From NCBI GenBank assembly GCA_014529385.2, contig CM043942.1, forward strand, positions 105,042,141 through 105,106,140: a stretch of 64,000 bases of DNA. The letters are read 5' to 3'. Source of the stretch: Adiantum capillus-veneris. Lineage: Eukaryota; Streptophyta; Polypodiopsida; Polypodiales; Pteridaceae. Made by a program: the position numbers and the translations under genes. The notes below the pieces were generated by a model that made no database searches, was not told where the DNA came from, and worked only from the letters and a program-made list of their open reading frames with translations. Of this stretch, positions 47,979-58,347 are shown piece by piece; the stretch's first letter is position 1, and each line of letters begins with the position of its first letter.

Positions 47979-49077
47979 AGCTACGCTTCACAGTGGTTTA
48001 CTTTCCTGGGAAAAATTCGGCAGATTTTCCCCTGTAAATTGACCTTTGAACCAATATCGACCTGTCAAATGAACCAAGAAAGCTTCAGATTCTGCATAAA
48101 TTTCGGCAGAGTCTCCTTTGTAAAATGGCTCTGGTGTACTCAAAAAACAGGCCAAAAACAGCTCAAAAAACACTGTCTCTCTGACACTGTAAGCTGCGTG
48201 TAAACCTGTCCTGCACCTGTACTGTCTCTAACTGTCTTGTCACTGTCCTGTAAGCATAGAGTGTGACAATGCCTCAACGGCAGTAAAGCAAAGATGCAAT
48301 CCCAACTGTCTAACTCACAGTCAATACATCCTAGCTGCCTATCTAAGGGTGCTCGAGGGATCGCTCCAAGACCTGTATCACCGAAAGGATCTCAACATTT
48401 GAGAATCCCCCAGCTCAATAAAACCTCACTCGACCCTCAACAAAGGCTGCAGTAAATCCGACAGTACATAGACTTCCCACAAAATCATACATCCACAAAT
48501 TTCCCACTGTATGTTGTAACCGCTGCGGCGGTTGTTTGCTGCGTGACTCACAGCCAGCAAACCCTCAACAGACATACATCATCTCTGACAATACATCCCT
48601 TGTGGAAGTACCTGCAATGTCAGGATGAAATCTGGAATATCAAGCAGCAAACACAAGCTACCTGATGAACTAGTGGATGTCGCCTACAGTCTGTGTGTAG
48701 ATGCGCCCGTGTCGTATGTGACACGCCTCCAAGAACTGTGAGCCGTCCTTCGATGTGTAGACAGTCACCGATCAACACTCTGGGAGTGTCGATATCCTCA
48801 GCACCTGCAGTCGTAGGCCGAAAAACCCCAAATTTGCAAAGTCGGATCTGCACCCGTCGAGACCACGTAGTCGAAAATGGCCTGCGTAGACCTTTGTTGA
48901 AGCCGAACGGTGGCCGAGATGACCTCAGAATGAAATTCTGACAACACCAAGACCTTCGGGCTCCCCCACGAGATTTGGGGCCGTGTCTTCGCCTGTCGAA
49001 TTTCACTCCAATCTGAGTTGGTGACTCTAGCCTCCTGCAGTGCTGCCCCGAGCCTCGATCTGAGCTCTAATACCAGT
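47979..49077 (-). other. Leader and primer site of copia copy 1
   Basis: A leader of about 1.1 kb matching that of copy 2. The primer site (about 49064-49075, minus) reads TGGTATTAGAGC, one change from the iMet-type consensus. Confidence 0.85.
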
Positions 49078-49269
49078 TGAAGGAGTACGAGTGGAAGTGC
49101 GACGCGAGAGAGAGTGCGAGAAGAAGAGCACGACGATATGGTGAACTCACTCTACTGTAATGTGTAGAGCATAGTGAGTTCTTATTAGGTTTTTACAAAA
49201 GAATATATGTACATACCTGGCGGCCCGCCCACTTACCTGGGCGACCACATTGGGCTTTATACCCCAACA
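49078..49269 (-). repeat. 5' LTR of copia copy 1
   Basis: 192 bp; starts TGTTGGGG at 49269 (minus) and ends TTCA at 49078. Confidence 0.96.
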
Positions 49270-49635
<366 letters not shown>

Positions 49636-49733
49636 GTGGCTAGCATGCCACTGCTCTGAGTGCTCTCTCTCTCTGCCTCGTGTGATTCTGCCAAACCCTC
49701 TCTCTCTCTCTCAGTTACGACCAGCAGGGGGAG

Positions 49734-49764
<31 letters not shown>

Positions 49765-49973
49765 CCTCCCTGTGTGTGTGTGTGCACTTACGACCAGCAG
49801 GGGGAGCCCTCTTTGTGTGTGTGTTTTTGGGCCATGGGGAGGGAGGAGCAGAGGGAGGTTTTCGTGCTGTTGCCAAAATCCATTCTGAGCAGATCGGACC
49901 TCACCTCTGAATCGTTCACACTTGCAAACCCTTGCAGTGTGTGCGTGCAAGCCAGTTTGCTGGCGGATAGGGG

Positions 49974-50165
49974 GACGAGCTCGTGGGGAGCAGGAGGGCG
50001 CCAGGTAGGAGCACGTGGGGGGGAGGGGGGGGAGCGCAGGTTACTCTCTCTCTTCGCTGACATGGAAAGAGGGAGGAGCTCGTGGGGAGCGGGAGGGCGC
50101 CAGGGAGGAGCACGTGGGGGGGGGGGGGGGAGCGTAGGTTACTCTCTCTCCTTCTGACATGGAAA
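49974..50165 (+). repeat. 99-bp tandem duplication with long G-runs
   Basis: Two units offset by 99 bp (GAGCTCGTGGGGAGC at 49977 and 50076). Each has GGAGGGCGCCAGG, a G-run (about 50018-50033; 50115-50130), AGCG(C/T)AGGTTACTCTCTCTC and GACATGGAAAG. The G-runs could form quadruplexes. Confidence 0.92.
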
Positions 50166-50439
50166 GGGAGGGAGGGGAGAGAATCTAGGTAGGGTATCCA
50201 GAGACTATTGGGGTTTTATTTATAAGTGTGCCAGTATGTCCCGTATGTCCCTAGAAATTGGATACATTTTGAAAAAGGGTCATTAAGGCGAATCATGGAA
50301 GATGCGAGTGAATAGTAGAATGGGCACCGAGGATGCAACAGCTGAGGAGTGTAGAGGCAAGGCCAAGAGCGAAGCCAAATTCAGAGATGCGACGATGAGT
50401 AGTGCACACGCCTCTGTTGGGGACATGTCTTGCTCAATT

Positions 50440-50730
50440 TTTTTTGGTGAAGTGACGTGCTTTCTTTTTTTTACATTGACATGCGGCCGCCTCATCAGCG
50501 GCGATTGCCTGACTCTCTGGTTAGAGCATACTACTTCTAATTTCCTCAGCTGGCCACCAACGTTCGAATCCGGTTTCATTGTCCTAACTCTTGCTTGACT
50601 TGACGCGATTGGTGTAGGGAATTTGTGAAGAGGAAAGGTTGGGAACCAAGGTATCTACGTAATAATTGAATAAAAGTTGGAAGTAACGAGTGTGTGCCTA
50701 CGATTTTCATAAAATTGCTGGATGGGAATC
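50440..50730 (+). repeat. Possible SINE with tRNA-like promoter boxes
   Basis: A T-rich start, then GACTCTCTGGTTAGAGC (A-box-like, 50511-50527) and GTTCGAATCC (B-box consensus, 50562-50571), 43 bp apart in the range used by RNA polymerase III. The segment ATCAGCG(G/A)CGA..TGCCTG is shared with 52505-52525, and the later AATAAAA..TGGAAGT segment is shared with 51150 and 52645. It is not a foldable intact tRNA as far as I can tell. Confidence 0.4.
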
Positions 50731-50919
50731 TTGTACGATCCTCTGGTCAAACTTGTCACACGCGAGGCAAGAAGGACAGGGAAGGCAAGTGACCCTGGCA
50801 GGTGGGACAAAAGGCAGCGCATACGAGAAGTAGACTACGCGGTGCGAGGCGAAGGGAGGGCCCGAGGCGAGCGAAGGAAGGCGGCAACATCAGCTAGATG
50901 AGGTTCGGGGAAGGGGTTG

Positions 50920-51195
50920 CATAGGTCAGCCTTTTTTAAAATAAAAGCAGAAGGCTTGCTGACAAGCACTGCAGTTGGTTGACGTGGTTAGCGGAAGAAC
51001 CGCTTAGTAGATCGAGTCGAGCTCAAATCGCAAATCGTAATAATTCTTTTGGTGCTTGGTGTACCTCATTGCTGGCGTACGAATCTGGGTATTTGGGAAG
51101 ATTCGAAAGCAATATAATAAGCAATCAACCAGTATGTACCTATGAACAATAAAAGTAGTAGGGGGTACCAGTTGGAAAAAAATCGATAAAATGCC
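50920..51195 (+). repeat. Possible second SINE-like copy
   Basis: A T-run, then GACGTGGTTAGCGG (50981-50994) and GAGCTCAAATCG (about 51019-51030), then ACAATAAAAGTAGTAGGGG, then GTACCAGTTGGAAAAAAAT. The layout matches 50440-50730 and 52440-52700, but the boxes are more diverged. Confidence 0.3.
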
Positions 51196-51487
51196 CATTG
51201 GTGGTCGCAGGGGAAAAGGGAAGGGTGAGATATTGAGGGTTACTAGAAGGAAGAGTTTTTGGAAAGTGGATTCTCTCTCTCACACAAGCCACCTACCATT
51301 CCATATCCCTCTCCCTCTCTCTCCACACGACGTCTCGAGGGAGAAATTTGGACATTTTCACACGAAAAGAAAGAGAAAAGCTAGTCGGAGGACCACTTGC
51401 AAGCTCGTCTTTTTGTAGGCATGGAGCAGGGGTACTTGGCTCTCGTTGCGTGTCTCTCTCTCCCTCATGTCTGCAAGAGATAGTGTG

Positions 51488-51490
<3 letters not shown>

Positions 51491-51524
<34 letters not shown>
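51491..51524 (+). repeat. (CT)n microsatellite
   Basis: A perfect CT run. Confidence 0.95.
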
Positions 51525-51525
<1 letters not shown>

Positions 51526-51831
51526 TGCGACAATGGTTGTGCAGATTCTCTTTGCTCCTGGCTGTGAGGGAGGTCGCTCAGACTCTCTTTCTCTCTGAGA
51601 GTCGCACATGTCATCAAGGTTTGCTTCCGTTCACAACACCCTACATTGCTTGTATGGTTGCGAGTGGTATTAGGGGGAGACTTCTATCGTTGCTGAGTCG
51701 TCTGAGGGGGAGATGCATTAGTTGGAAGATGCGGAGGTATTTTTGGCTTTCTAAAAGAAACCCTTAGTGTTGTGTTGGGTTAGAAAGACTCCTTTCATTT
51801 CACATCCTGACATGTCTTTACTTTTGTTGAA

Positions 51832-51987
51832 TTCTATTGTTTTAGAATGCTAAAGTGAAACTTCACCTTGCATAAATTTTAGTAAATTTTACACACATAC
51901 ATTTTTTTTTTTTTGCATTCTATTGTTTTAGAATGCTAAAGTGAAGTTTCACTTTGCATAATTCTAATAAATTCTATACACATATAT
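51832..51987 (+). repeat. Tandem duplication of about 70 bp with palindromic core
   Basis: 51832-51900 and 51918-51987 share TTCTATTGTTTTAGAATGCT followed by AAAGTGAA...TTCAC and a TAATAAATT-like stretch. The core AAAGTGAAGTTTCACTTT is nearly self-complementary. Confidence 0.88.
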
Positions 51988-52439
51988 ATTAATTAGTTCT
52001 TCTTACTTCACCTTTCATTTCACAACTTCACATGGCTTTACATTTCTTGCATTTTATAGCTTGATTCCAGTCAGTGTTAACGTTCGAGAAAGTCTCTTTT
52101 ATTAAGTGGCTACTGATCAAGTTTCTTCCTCACAAAGAAGAAAATCATAAATACTAGCAAAAAATTTGAGATTTGTAAAATTTTTGGACGATTTTCTCAC
52201 ATATTTCATCGGTTTTTCTTACCTTTACCATGGTTTGTAGTTAGCTAGTCTCGATTTTCAATCAACTCGAGACTAAGCTGAGGCAATCCTTTCTCAAACA
52301 CTGATACCAGTTTAATTCAACCCAACAATTTTATCACTTTCTTATTGTTTTTGAAAGCCGTTGTGACCCTTTCACTTGTTTAACTATTGTCGAGGACACT
52401 TGAGTCGTGCACATGCGTGAAAATAAGCAGTGCAAATGG

Positions 52440-52700
52440 GGGCATGTGTATCGCGGAGGAGGAAAGACATGGTTCTTTTTTAAATATTGGGAGGTGATAA
52501 TTCCATCAGCGACGACAATGCCTGTGTCTCCATTTCGAACCGGGCTACTAGAGTTCAATTTCGCTTACATCATGATGACTTTTGCTAAATTTAATCGATT
52601 TTGGGAATATATTAAGAGAAACCTCATAATCTCGCTAATGAGTGAATAAAATATGGAAGTTGCTAGTAGGGCGTACCGGTTGGAAGAAATTCCCAAAATC
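52440..52700 (+). repeat. Possible third SINE-like copy
   Basis: Shares AGCGACGA..TGCCTG with 50440-50730, has a B-box-like GAGTTCAATTTCG (52552-52564), and ends with AATAAAATATGGAAGTTGCT, then AGTAGGGCGTACCGGTTGGA. Conserved order supports a dispersed family; the tRNA origin is inferred. Confidence 0.3.
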
Positions 52701-52731
52701 GTGGGATTAATTTGAGGTGTAAAAGGGAATG

Positions 52732-54248
52732 TGATGCATGGTTTTTAGGACCCCTTCTCAAGATGCAATAAAGGCACAGTCAGTTGTTGGGGAGATGAGG
52801 ATACTCTAGTCCAAGGGATCTCGAAAGAGAAGAAAAATCTACTTCACAAGCACCAAAGAGTAAAAAGTGCCATGGACAGAAGATACGTGGGAACGATCTC
52901 TTATGCATGCCTACAACCTATATCTTACAGAATAGCCCATTCTAGGTGTGAATTTCTAGTGAAATTTACACGAGGATGTTCGTGTGGACTCACAGCACAG
53001 CATACTCAATTTTCACTTTTTTACCGACAGTAAATATTTTTTTACCACAGTAAATATTTTTTACCTACAGTAAATATTTTTCACCTACATGGTAAATACA
53101 AATCACTTTTTACCTACAGTAACTTTTTTTACCCATGGTAAATATTTTTTACTGCACCATAAGTATTTGGTAGGTAACAGTTCACTGTTACTAGAAGCAG
53201 TGATTGGGCATCAACAATGCAGTTACAAGAGGAGAAAAAGGGAAAATCTTATGGTAAAGGTGAGTCAACAGGGATAAAGACTTTTGAGTTGAAAAGAGAC
53301 ATGCTGATTTTTTCAAAGAACACATGTCAAAAGAAGCCATGGTTGAGGATTTTTTGAGAATTTGATATTCAGGTGGACCCAGCAGGTCCCCCCCTCACAT
53401 GTGCAGAACCTCCAGTTTCAACAGCCACCTACCTGCTCTTAAATGTTGGTCAAGGCCTTATCCCCATGTGTCACAATCAGAAAAATCAGCATTTACTCTC
53501 CCCTCTCACATCACTCTAGAGAGTATCTTGATGGTGACATATCAGGTGACCTCAATCTGTTGACCACCCAAAGCAAAAAATAACCCCAATCAGCGGATTT
53601 ACGCATGTTTATCCCTAATCCTAAACCCTCTCAGAAACCTATATAAGGAGGCCTTCTCTCACTCAAAACACAACACTTCACCCACTTCACCAAGCAATGA
53701 AGCTATGACGACATTGCTCACAACGAGGAGCTATGGATGGAGCTCTACTCTCTCTCCCTCTCTTTCTCTCCCTCTAGTATGCTACATTACTAGCCCTAAA
53801 ACCTAAATAAGGAGTCTTCTCTCATGCTCCATGGCCACCATCCTCGCCATCATTCTCTAAGGTATTGATGTGTTGCAAGTAGGATCATACCTACTTGCTG
53901 GGTTGATTGTTTTTTTGACAAGGGATTATGCCATCCTTGGCTTGCTTCTCTATATCCTTGTTATGTATGATCAGATGCCGTTGTATTGTTAAGCTGATGT
54001 CTTGTGTATATATATGCTACATAAGATCCCTAAGCTTCGTTTCTATGTGTTTTGCCATATGTTTTGATGCCATCATAATGCCAGAAGTCTCACTTGCCTA
54101 TGTGCACTATGTGTGAGGTCCCTAAACTTCTTAATTTAGGGTGGTGCCCCCCTTGTTTTGTTCTTTTCTTGTTTGCATGAGGCGTGGTTTGTGGAGTGTG
54201 CACGAGTACAGAGGCCACCCGATTGCACTGCTCTTTTTCCCGCTATCA
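52732..54248 (+). repeat. 5' LTR (1,517 bp)
   Basis: TGATGCATGG...CGCTATCA. It contains at 53017-53160 an array of about seven units of about 20 bp (TTTTTTACCTACAGTAAATA and variants), two segments rich in CTCTCTC, and TATATAAGG near 53640. It is followed by TTTTGGTGCCCCCACGGAGG, the likely primer-binding region (tRNA not identified). Confidence 0.93.
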
Positions 54249-54539
54249 TTTTGGTGCCCCCACGGAGGAGGGCTACACAGATCTTCAGTCCACAAGGAAT
54301 GAAGATGTGCAATCTACAACATGGACGAATGGCGTGAAGTAAGTTCTTCTACATGCCTTGTTCGTGATCGTCGCCAACGAAGGAGAGTAAGAAGAAGAGC
54401 TTGATATACCTCTCCTCTCAACCTATGAGTGCTCCAAAAACCTCCAACGCACACGAGCTTGAAATATTCTACATCAACATACACGAAGGTACTGTGACAC
54501 ACATTAAGGGAAGAGAAAGCATCACCAGACCTCTCTTTC

Positions 54540-55187
54540 TTGAGGAGCCGACTAAGAGGAGGAAGATCACCTCTACACCTAAGTGGCCCAAGGCCGCAGC
54601 GCGTGCTCAAGCGTAAGGTAACATTTGGCTTAATCTCATTAATAAGGGATTACATGACCACTACAGGCAAGAAAAAAGCTAGTGAGCAACCAACTTCAAC
54701 CTCCAACTTGCAACCACGACTCTCACCCCTAAATCCTCCTGAAGCAAAGAGGCAAAGGCTTGCCTACAAGATTGCCGCCCGTCTGCGAGTGCTCCCAGTG
54801 CACTTTGTGAATCCAGACACCACCAATCCCAAGCCAACCTCCTGTCCACGTGAAGATCACTTTGGATATTGTCCAAAGTGCTTTGGAGACCGGGTGAATA
54901 GCCTCCCTGCCCTACCTTTGCTGCTAATTTTCAAGAAGTTATCTCAATCTAAGGAAACTATCTTAGTTGATGATGTGCTGCACATTAATGGTGTCACTTT
55001 CATTCGTCATGCTGATTATGGTAATAGCATCCAATTGTTGCTTGCTAAAAGGCTCAGCATTGTACAAAGTGTTGCCATCACGCCTTACGTCTTCATAGAT
55101 GCATCAGGAAGAGTCGAAGTGATCCGAGGTGCTGACCTTCTGTGGTTGATCAGGCTCATTGGTCCCAAGGTGGTGCAACTAAGCTAG
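54540..55187 (+). CDS. Element ORF of unknown function
   Basis: A 215-codon frame in the retrotransposon upstream of gag. It has a basic N-terminus (RLRGGRSPLHLSGPRPQRVL), a Thr/Ser/Pro linker, an H-x3-CPKC pair (HFGYCPKC), then a beta-rich stretch VDDVLHINGVTFIRHAD and VAITPYVFIDASGRVEVIRG. No stop inside. The following frame (55192-55431, FVRHIRVNICIDRKIFYQQR) starts 5 bases later and may be its continuation. I do not recognise either. Accessory ORFs before gag occur in some large gypsy lineages, but nothing here identifies one. Confidence 0.5.
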   Translation: MRSRLRGGRSPLHLSGPRPQRVLKRKVTFGLISLIRDYMTTTGKKKASEQPTSTSNLQPRLSPLNPPEAKRQRLAYKIAARLRVLPVHFVNPDTTNPKPTSCPREDHFGYCPKCFGDRVNSLPALPLLLIFKKLSQSKETILVDDVLHINGVTFIRHADYGNSIQLLLAKRLSIVQSVAITPYVFIDASGRVEVIRGADLLWLIRLIGPKVVQLS

Positions 55188-55191
55188 GCTC

Positions 55192-55431
55192 TTGTGTGTA
55201 AGTATGGATGCCAATAATGAGAATGATGATCCCCGCATGTTTCCTTTCCATTTTGTGCGTCATATCCGTGTGAATATTTGTATTGATAGAAAAATCTTTT
55301 ATCAGCAAAGAATAGCCCTGTTGTTTGGAGCCGAGAGACTTGGGGAAATCTTGCGCTCTCCTCATCCTGTTATTCTACCCTTACTAGACTATTACCATTC
55401 CTTTGATGTGTCGATCTTCATCCTATTTTGA
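55192..55431 (+). CDS. Small element ORF, unknown
   Basis: 79 codons; begins MCVSMDANNENDDPRMFPFH and contains RIALLFGAERLGEILRSPHP and a hydrophobic end. It directly follows the 54540 ORF in another phase. It is possibly the C-terminal part of the same protein after a frameshift. Confidence 0.35.
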   Translation: MCVSMDANNENDDPRMFPFHFVRHIRVNICIDRKIFYQQRIALLFGAERLGEILRSPHPVILPLLDYYHSFDVSIFILF

Positions 55432-55504
55432 GCTAAGTTGTGCTAAAGATCCAAATTGTAATTACCATACTCTATTTTAAAATAAATTGGAGCTGTTTGT
55501 GTAA

Positions 55505-56980
55505 TTGTTTACTCTCTCACTTATGGCCTTCCCTAATTTTTATGGTAAGCCTGGGGAGGTTGCTCCAGACTTTTTGGATAATTTGGAAATGGCCTTTCTG
55601 GTATCGGGAAGGGATGACGAAGCTACTAAGTTAAGGGCCTTTCCTTTGGTCTTGAGGGAAGGTGCAAAATTATGGTATCAAACTTTGGCACCTGAAGAAA
55701 GAAGAGACTGGGAGTCCTTAAAGATGGCCTTCATCGAAGAATTTCACCGCCATGAGCCTCCAGAGGAGATATGGAGACAGCTCTTAGAGCTACGCCAAAC
55801 ATCACCCAATGACTATAGAAGCTATGAAGGAAAGTTTTCCAACCTGTGGGAGAAATGGTGTGCATCACTAGGTGAAGGAGAAAGGGCGCAAGAATGCCTA
55901 AAGAAGGACTGTTTCCTGGCAGGGCTTTACCCCATCCTTCGAGAAAAGGTAAAAGATAAATTCCCAGATATCTTTGATAAAGCTATGACTTATGCAAGGG
56001 AGAAGGATAGGAAGTTAAAATTCCAAGCTCAACTACAAAGGGGAATAGAGCCTCCACCGCTAGCTCAACCTACAGCAAGGGTAGTAGCAGGGACAGGAGC
56101 AACAGACCAAGAGTCCTCTCAACAAGAATTACTTCAACAAATCACCAGTCAACTAGAGAGCCTGTCCATCAATCTGGTTCAAGGTGTAAGGGCTCCCCAG
56201 CCAGGAAATGAACGAAATAGACAAGAAGGACAAAGGCAAGCACGTGAGTACATTTGCTACAACTGTGGAGAGGTAGGTCACGGCATGTATTATTGCCCCC
56301 ATCCACGACGCTATCAAGGAAATGGTAATCAAAGACAGCCTCCTTGCCAGCAAGTCACTCCTCCTCGAGCTAGGCCACTAAATGGACAAAACGCACACGT
56401 GGCTCCACCAATCCAAATATTGAGACCCCCTCCTCCACCACCACAAGCACCAGCAGAGATCCCTCCACTACCATCGGGAGGGGAGGACAGGGCTGTCTCT
56501 GTCATAAGTCTTGACAATGGTAAGGATAAAGGGAAAGAAAAAATGGAGGAAGCTGTTGCCATGCCAATAAAGAGAGTTAGGAGACAAATAACTGATGAAA
56601 TGGAAGCTTCAGAGCTGGATAAAGGGAATGAGGGTTCCTCCCAAGTGATAGGAGACAAGAAAAGGAAGAGTAGGTCAAGGAGGCACATAGGAGTAGAAGA
56701 CTTTCCACTTGGGGTAGGATCCATACCTTACGACCTGGTAGCAGATGTGAGTAAGCAAGGACCAAAGATTTCATGGCAGCAACTCCTCCACCTTTCCCCA
56801 AAGATACGTAGAACCTGGTCTAAGATGGTCAGCACCAGGAGGGCTAAGGCAAAGTCAGTTGGGTCTATTAGTGCAAGAGGCATGAAGGATATCGTGCCAG
56901 TCATTGATGCAGAGATTAAAAGTCAGCGAGTCTCCAATGTGTACGTAGATGGTGGAGCCGAGATTTGTGTTATGACATAG
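55505..56980 (+). CDS. Gypsy-type gag with zinc knuckle, entering protease
   Basis: 491 codons. The gag core FPNFYGKPGEVAPDFLDNLE..LREGAKLWYQTL..EEFHRHEPPEEIW (residues about 10-110) matches the retrotransposon gag family. An arginine-rich CCHC knuckle CYNCGEVGHGMYYC (about 56256-56297) follows, then a Pro-rich linker and a basic KKRKSRSRRH segment. The C-terminus begins the aspartic protease (NVYVDGGAEICVMT) and hits TAG at 56978-56980. The ATG may really be the internal MAFPNFY (55523). Gag assembles particles and binds RNA. This frame looks intact. Confidence 0.85.
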   Translation: MFTLSLMAFPNFYGKPGEVAPDFLDNLEMAFLVSGRDDEATKLRAFPLVLREGAKLWYQTLAPEERRDWESLKMAFIEEFHRHEPPEEIWRQLLELRQTSPNDYRSYEGKFSNLWEKWCASLGEGERAQECLKKDCFLAGLYPILREKVKDKFPDIFDKAMTYAREKDRKLKFQAQLQRGIEPPPLAQPTARVVAGTGATDQESSQQELLQQITSQLESLSINLVQGVRAPQPGNERNRQEGQRQAREYICYNCGEVGHGMYYCPHPRRYQGNGNQRQPPCQQVTPPRARPLNGQNAHVAPPIQILRPPPPPPQAPAEIPPLPSGGEDRAVSVISLDNGKDKGKEKMEEAVAMPIKRVRRQITDEMEASELDKGNEGSSQVIGDKKRKSRSRRHIGVEDFPLGVGSIPYDLVADVSKQGPKISWQQLLHLSPKIRRTWSKMVSTRRAKAKSVGSISARGMKDIVPVIDAEIKSQRVSNVYVDGGAEICVMT

Positions 56981-56986
56981 AAATTA

Positions 56987-57385
56987 ATGCACAGGTTGGG
57001 TTTGGAAGTAAACGAGCAAACTTCCTTACAAGCTAAGATGGCAAATAATGTAAGGGTGGCTTGTGTGGGAAAGGTTAATGGAGTGAAGGCTTCAGCTTTT
57101 GGTGTGGCAATCTCAATTGATGCTTATGTGATCCCAACTAAGGGGGAGGGCTATCCGCTAATCCTTGGAAGACCTTGGCTTATGGCTATGAAAGCTAGGC
57201 AAGATTGGGAGACAGGTTCCCTTGAGTTACGACCAAATCATAAGGTAGGTGGCAAGCAACAAAAAATTGTGTATGACATGAAGCACGGTAGACAACAAGA
57301 CCTAGAGAATGGAGACTTCTATGCTCTTCATTTGAGGATGAGTCATCTGAGGAGGATGCTAGCTCTTTGGAAGTCATGGGTATAA
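56987..57385 (+). pseudogene. Protease remainder after the TAG
   Basis: In frame with the gag ORF past the single TAG: KLMHRLGLEVNEQTSLQA, then GYPLILGRPWLMAMKARQDW (flap and ILGRPWL motif of gypsy protease). A frameshift near 57330 then moves the frame to the next ORF (SSLEVMGIILRNPEG). Confidence 0.8.
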
Positions 57386-58158
57386 TACTGCGAAACCCAG
57401 AAGGAGAAGGTGGTCAAGACTCTCTAAACAAGGAAGAAGCCACAGGCTTAGAGGAGATGCTAGCTAAGGACCTACTAGAAGAAGAGAGAGAACCCTATTT
57501 GCAGGTACTAAAGAAGCATGCTGGCCTCTTTATAACTGATTACGAGCACATTAAAGGAGTGACGGTAACCCAACACCATATCCAATTAAAGGAAGGTGCC
57601 GTCAACCTTGTTGGTGATGAGGTATTTGCACAGGTTGAAGCTCTAGTAGGTCATGTTTCTGAGTATAAAGAGATGGTTGTGGAGACGTTTACAGAGGGTT
57701 TGGATACAGGTTTAAAAAGTGATCAGGTTTGCTTGGCTATGCAGCAAGTGGAGGCAAATGGCAGGGTCTTGCTATGTTATGTGATGCTATGGATACATGT
57801 GTTATTGGAGGTTGCTTTACATATATTTTTGTGTCAATGGCGAGGTTTTTTTGAAGTGGACTATACCATGGAGGGTTCTGTAGCAGATGGTAGGATAGCT
57901 GCTTATGATTCAGGTTTCTCAAGTGATGGCAAGTATGCTTATAGTGGACACGAAGGATTATGGATGCAGGGTGACGAAGCTCCGTGCTATAAAGAGCTGG
58001 AAGGGTGGCCTGTCTATTGGCCTACAAGTGCAAAGGAAGGCTTGGATATACATGTTTTACAGGTTGATGGCAATGAGCAATGCTTTACTTTTGATCCAGG
58101 TGGATTCTACACCATGCGTGGGGGAGCTTTGAGCTTTCCATTTGACCCTGGAGGGTGA
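57367..58158 (+). CDS. RT-start stub fused to an unrelated open tail
   Basis: 263 codons. Residues about 1-78 are gypsy pol up to the very start of RT (YLQVLKKHAGLFITDYEHIK, then GVTVTQHHIQLKEGA, ending about 57600). The canonical RT finger/palm blocks, RNase H and integrase do not follow. Instead comes a 185-residue open stretch with a hydrophobic segment (LLCYVMLWIHVLLEVALHIF), Gly/Trp/Tyr-rich sequence (GWPVYWPTSAKEG) and two FDPGG motifs near the end (QCFTFDPGG, SFPFDPGG). I do not recognise the tail. It may be captured host sequence or deletion-joined 3' element sequence. Stops are absent. Confidence 0.6.
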   Translation: MEVMGIILRNPEGEGGQDSLNKEEATGLEEMLAKDLLEEEREPYLQVLKKHAGLFITDYEHIKGVTVTQHHIQLKEGAVNLVGDEVFAQVEALVGHVSEYKEMVVETFTEGLDTGLKSDQVCLAMQQVEANGRVLLCYVMLWIHVLLEVALHIFLCQWRGFFEVDYTMEGSVADGRIAAYDSGFSSDGKYAYSGHEGLWMQGDEAPCYKELEGWPVYWPTSAKEGLDIHVLQVDGNEQCFTFDPGGFYTMRGGALSFPFDPGG

Positions 58159-58292
58159 TGCAGTAGCAGATGCTTTTTTCTCTATCTCTATCCTATTTAT
58201 ATAGCCACTATACTATCATTTTTCTTATACAGTCTATAGCTCTATGTTATATAATTCTCTCTATATAATCATCTTTTACCTAAATAATACTA

Positions 58293-58347
58293 TGGTTGAG
58301 CATGAATGCTCAACGAGGGGTTGCCAAAAAAAAAAAAAAAAAAAAAA
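58293..58347 (+). other. Hairpin and A-run near the element 3' end
   Basis: TTGAGCAT GA ATGCTCAA (58294-58311, 8-bp perfect stem), then CGAGGGGTTGCC and an A-run (about 58325-58347). The position just before a last non-coding stretch suggests a transcript-end or packaging signal, but that is inference. Confidence 0.6.

Larger units (their letters stand above)
38159..49269 (-). mobile_element. Copia copy 1 (host of copy 2), inserted at the AMT start codon
   Basis: A complete element on the minus strand, 11,111 bp including the nested copy 2 with its 5-bp target duplication (about 5.55 kb of its own). It has 192-bp LTRs at both ends differing at about 5 positions (2.6%). The flanking 5 bp read ATAGC (38154-38158) and ATAGA (49270-49274), a target duplication with one change. 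The AMT ATG lies inside the left duplication, so insertion was at the start codon. The polypurine tract AAGTGGGAGGT precedes the 3' LTR. Copy 2 interrupts it at 40569-46131. Confidence 0.95.

Noticed and set aside
50510-50571. Functional tRNA gene
   Set aside because: A- and B-box-like motifs are present, but I could not fold a proper acceptor stem or anticodon arm.
56978-56980. Programmed read-through TAG between gag and pol
   Set aside because: It lies inside the protease domain just after the active site, not at a domain boundary, and a frameshift follows; more likely a mutation.
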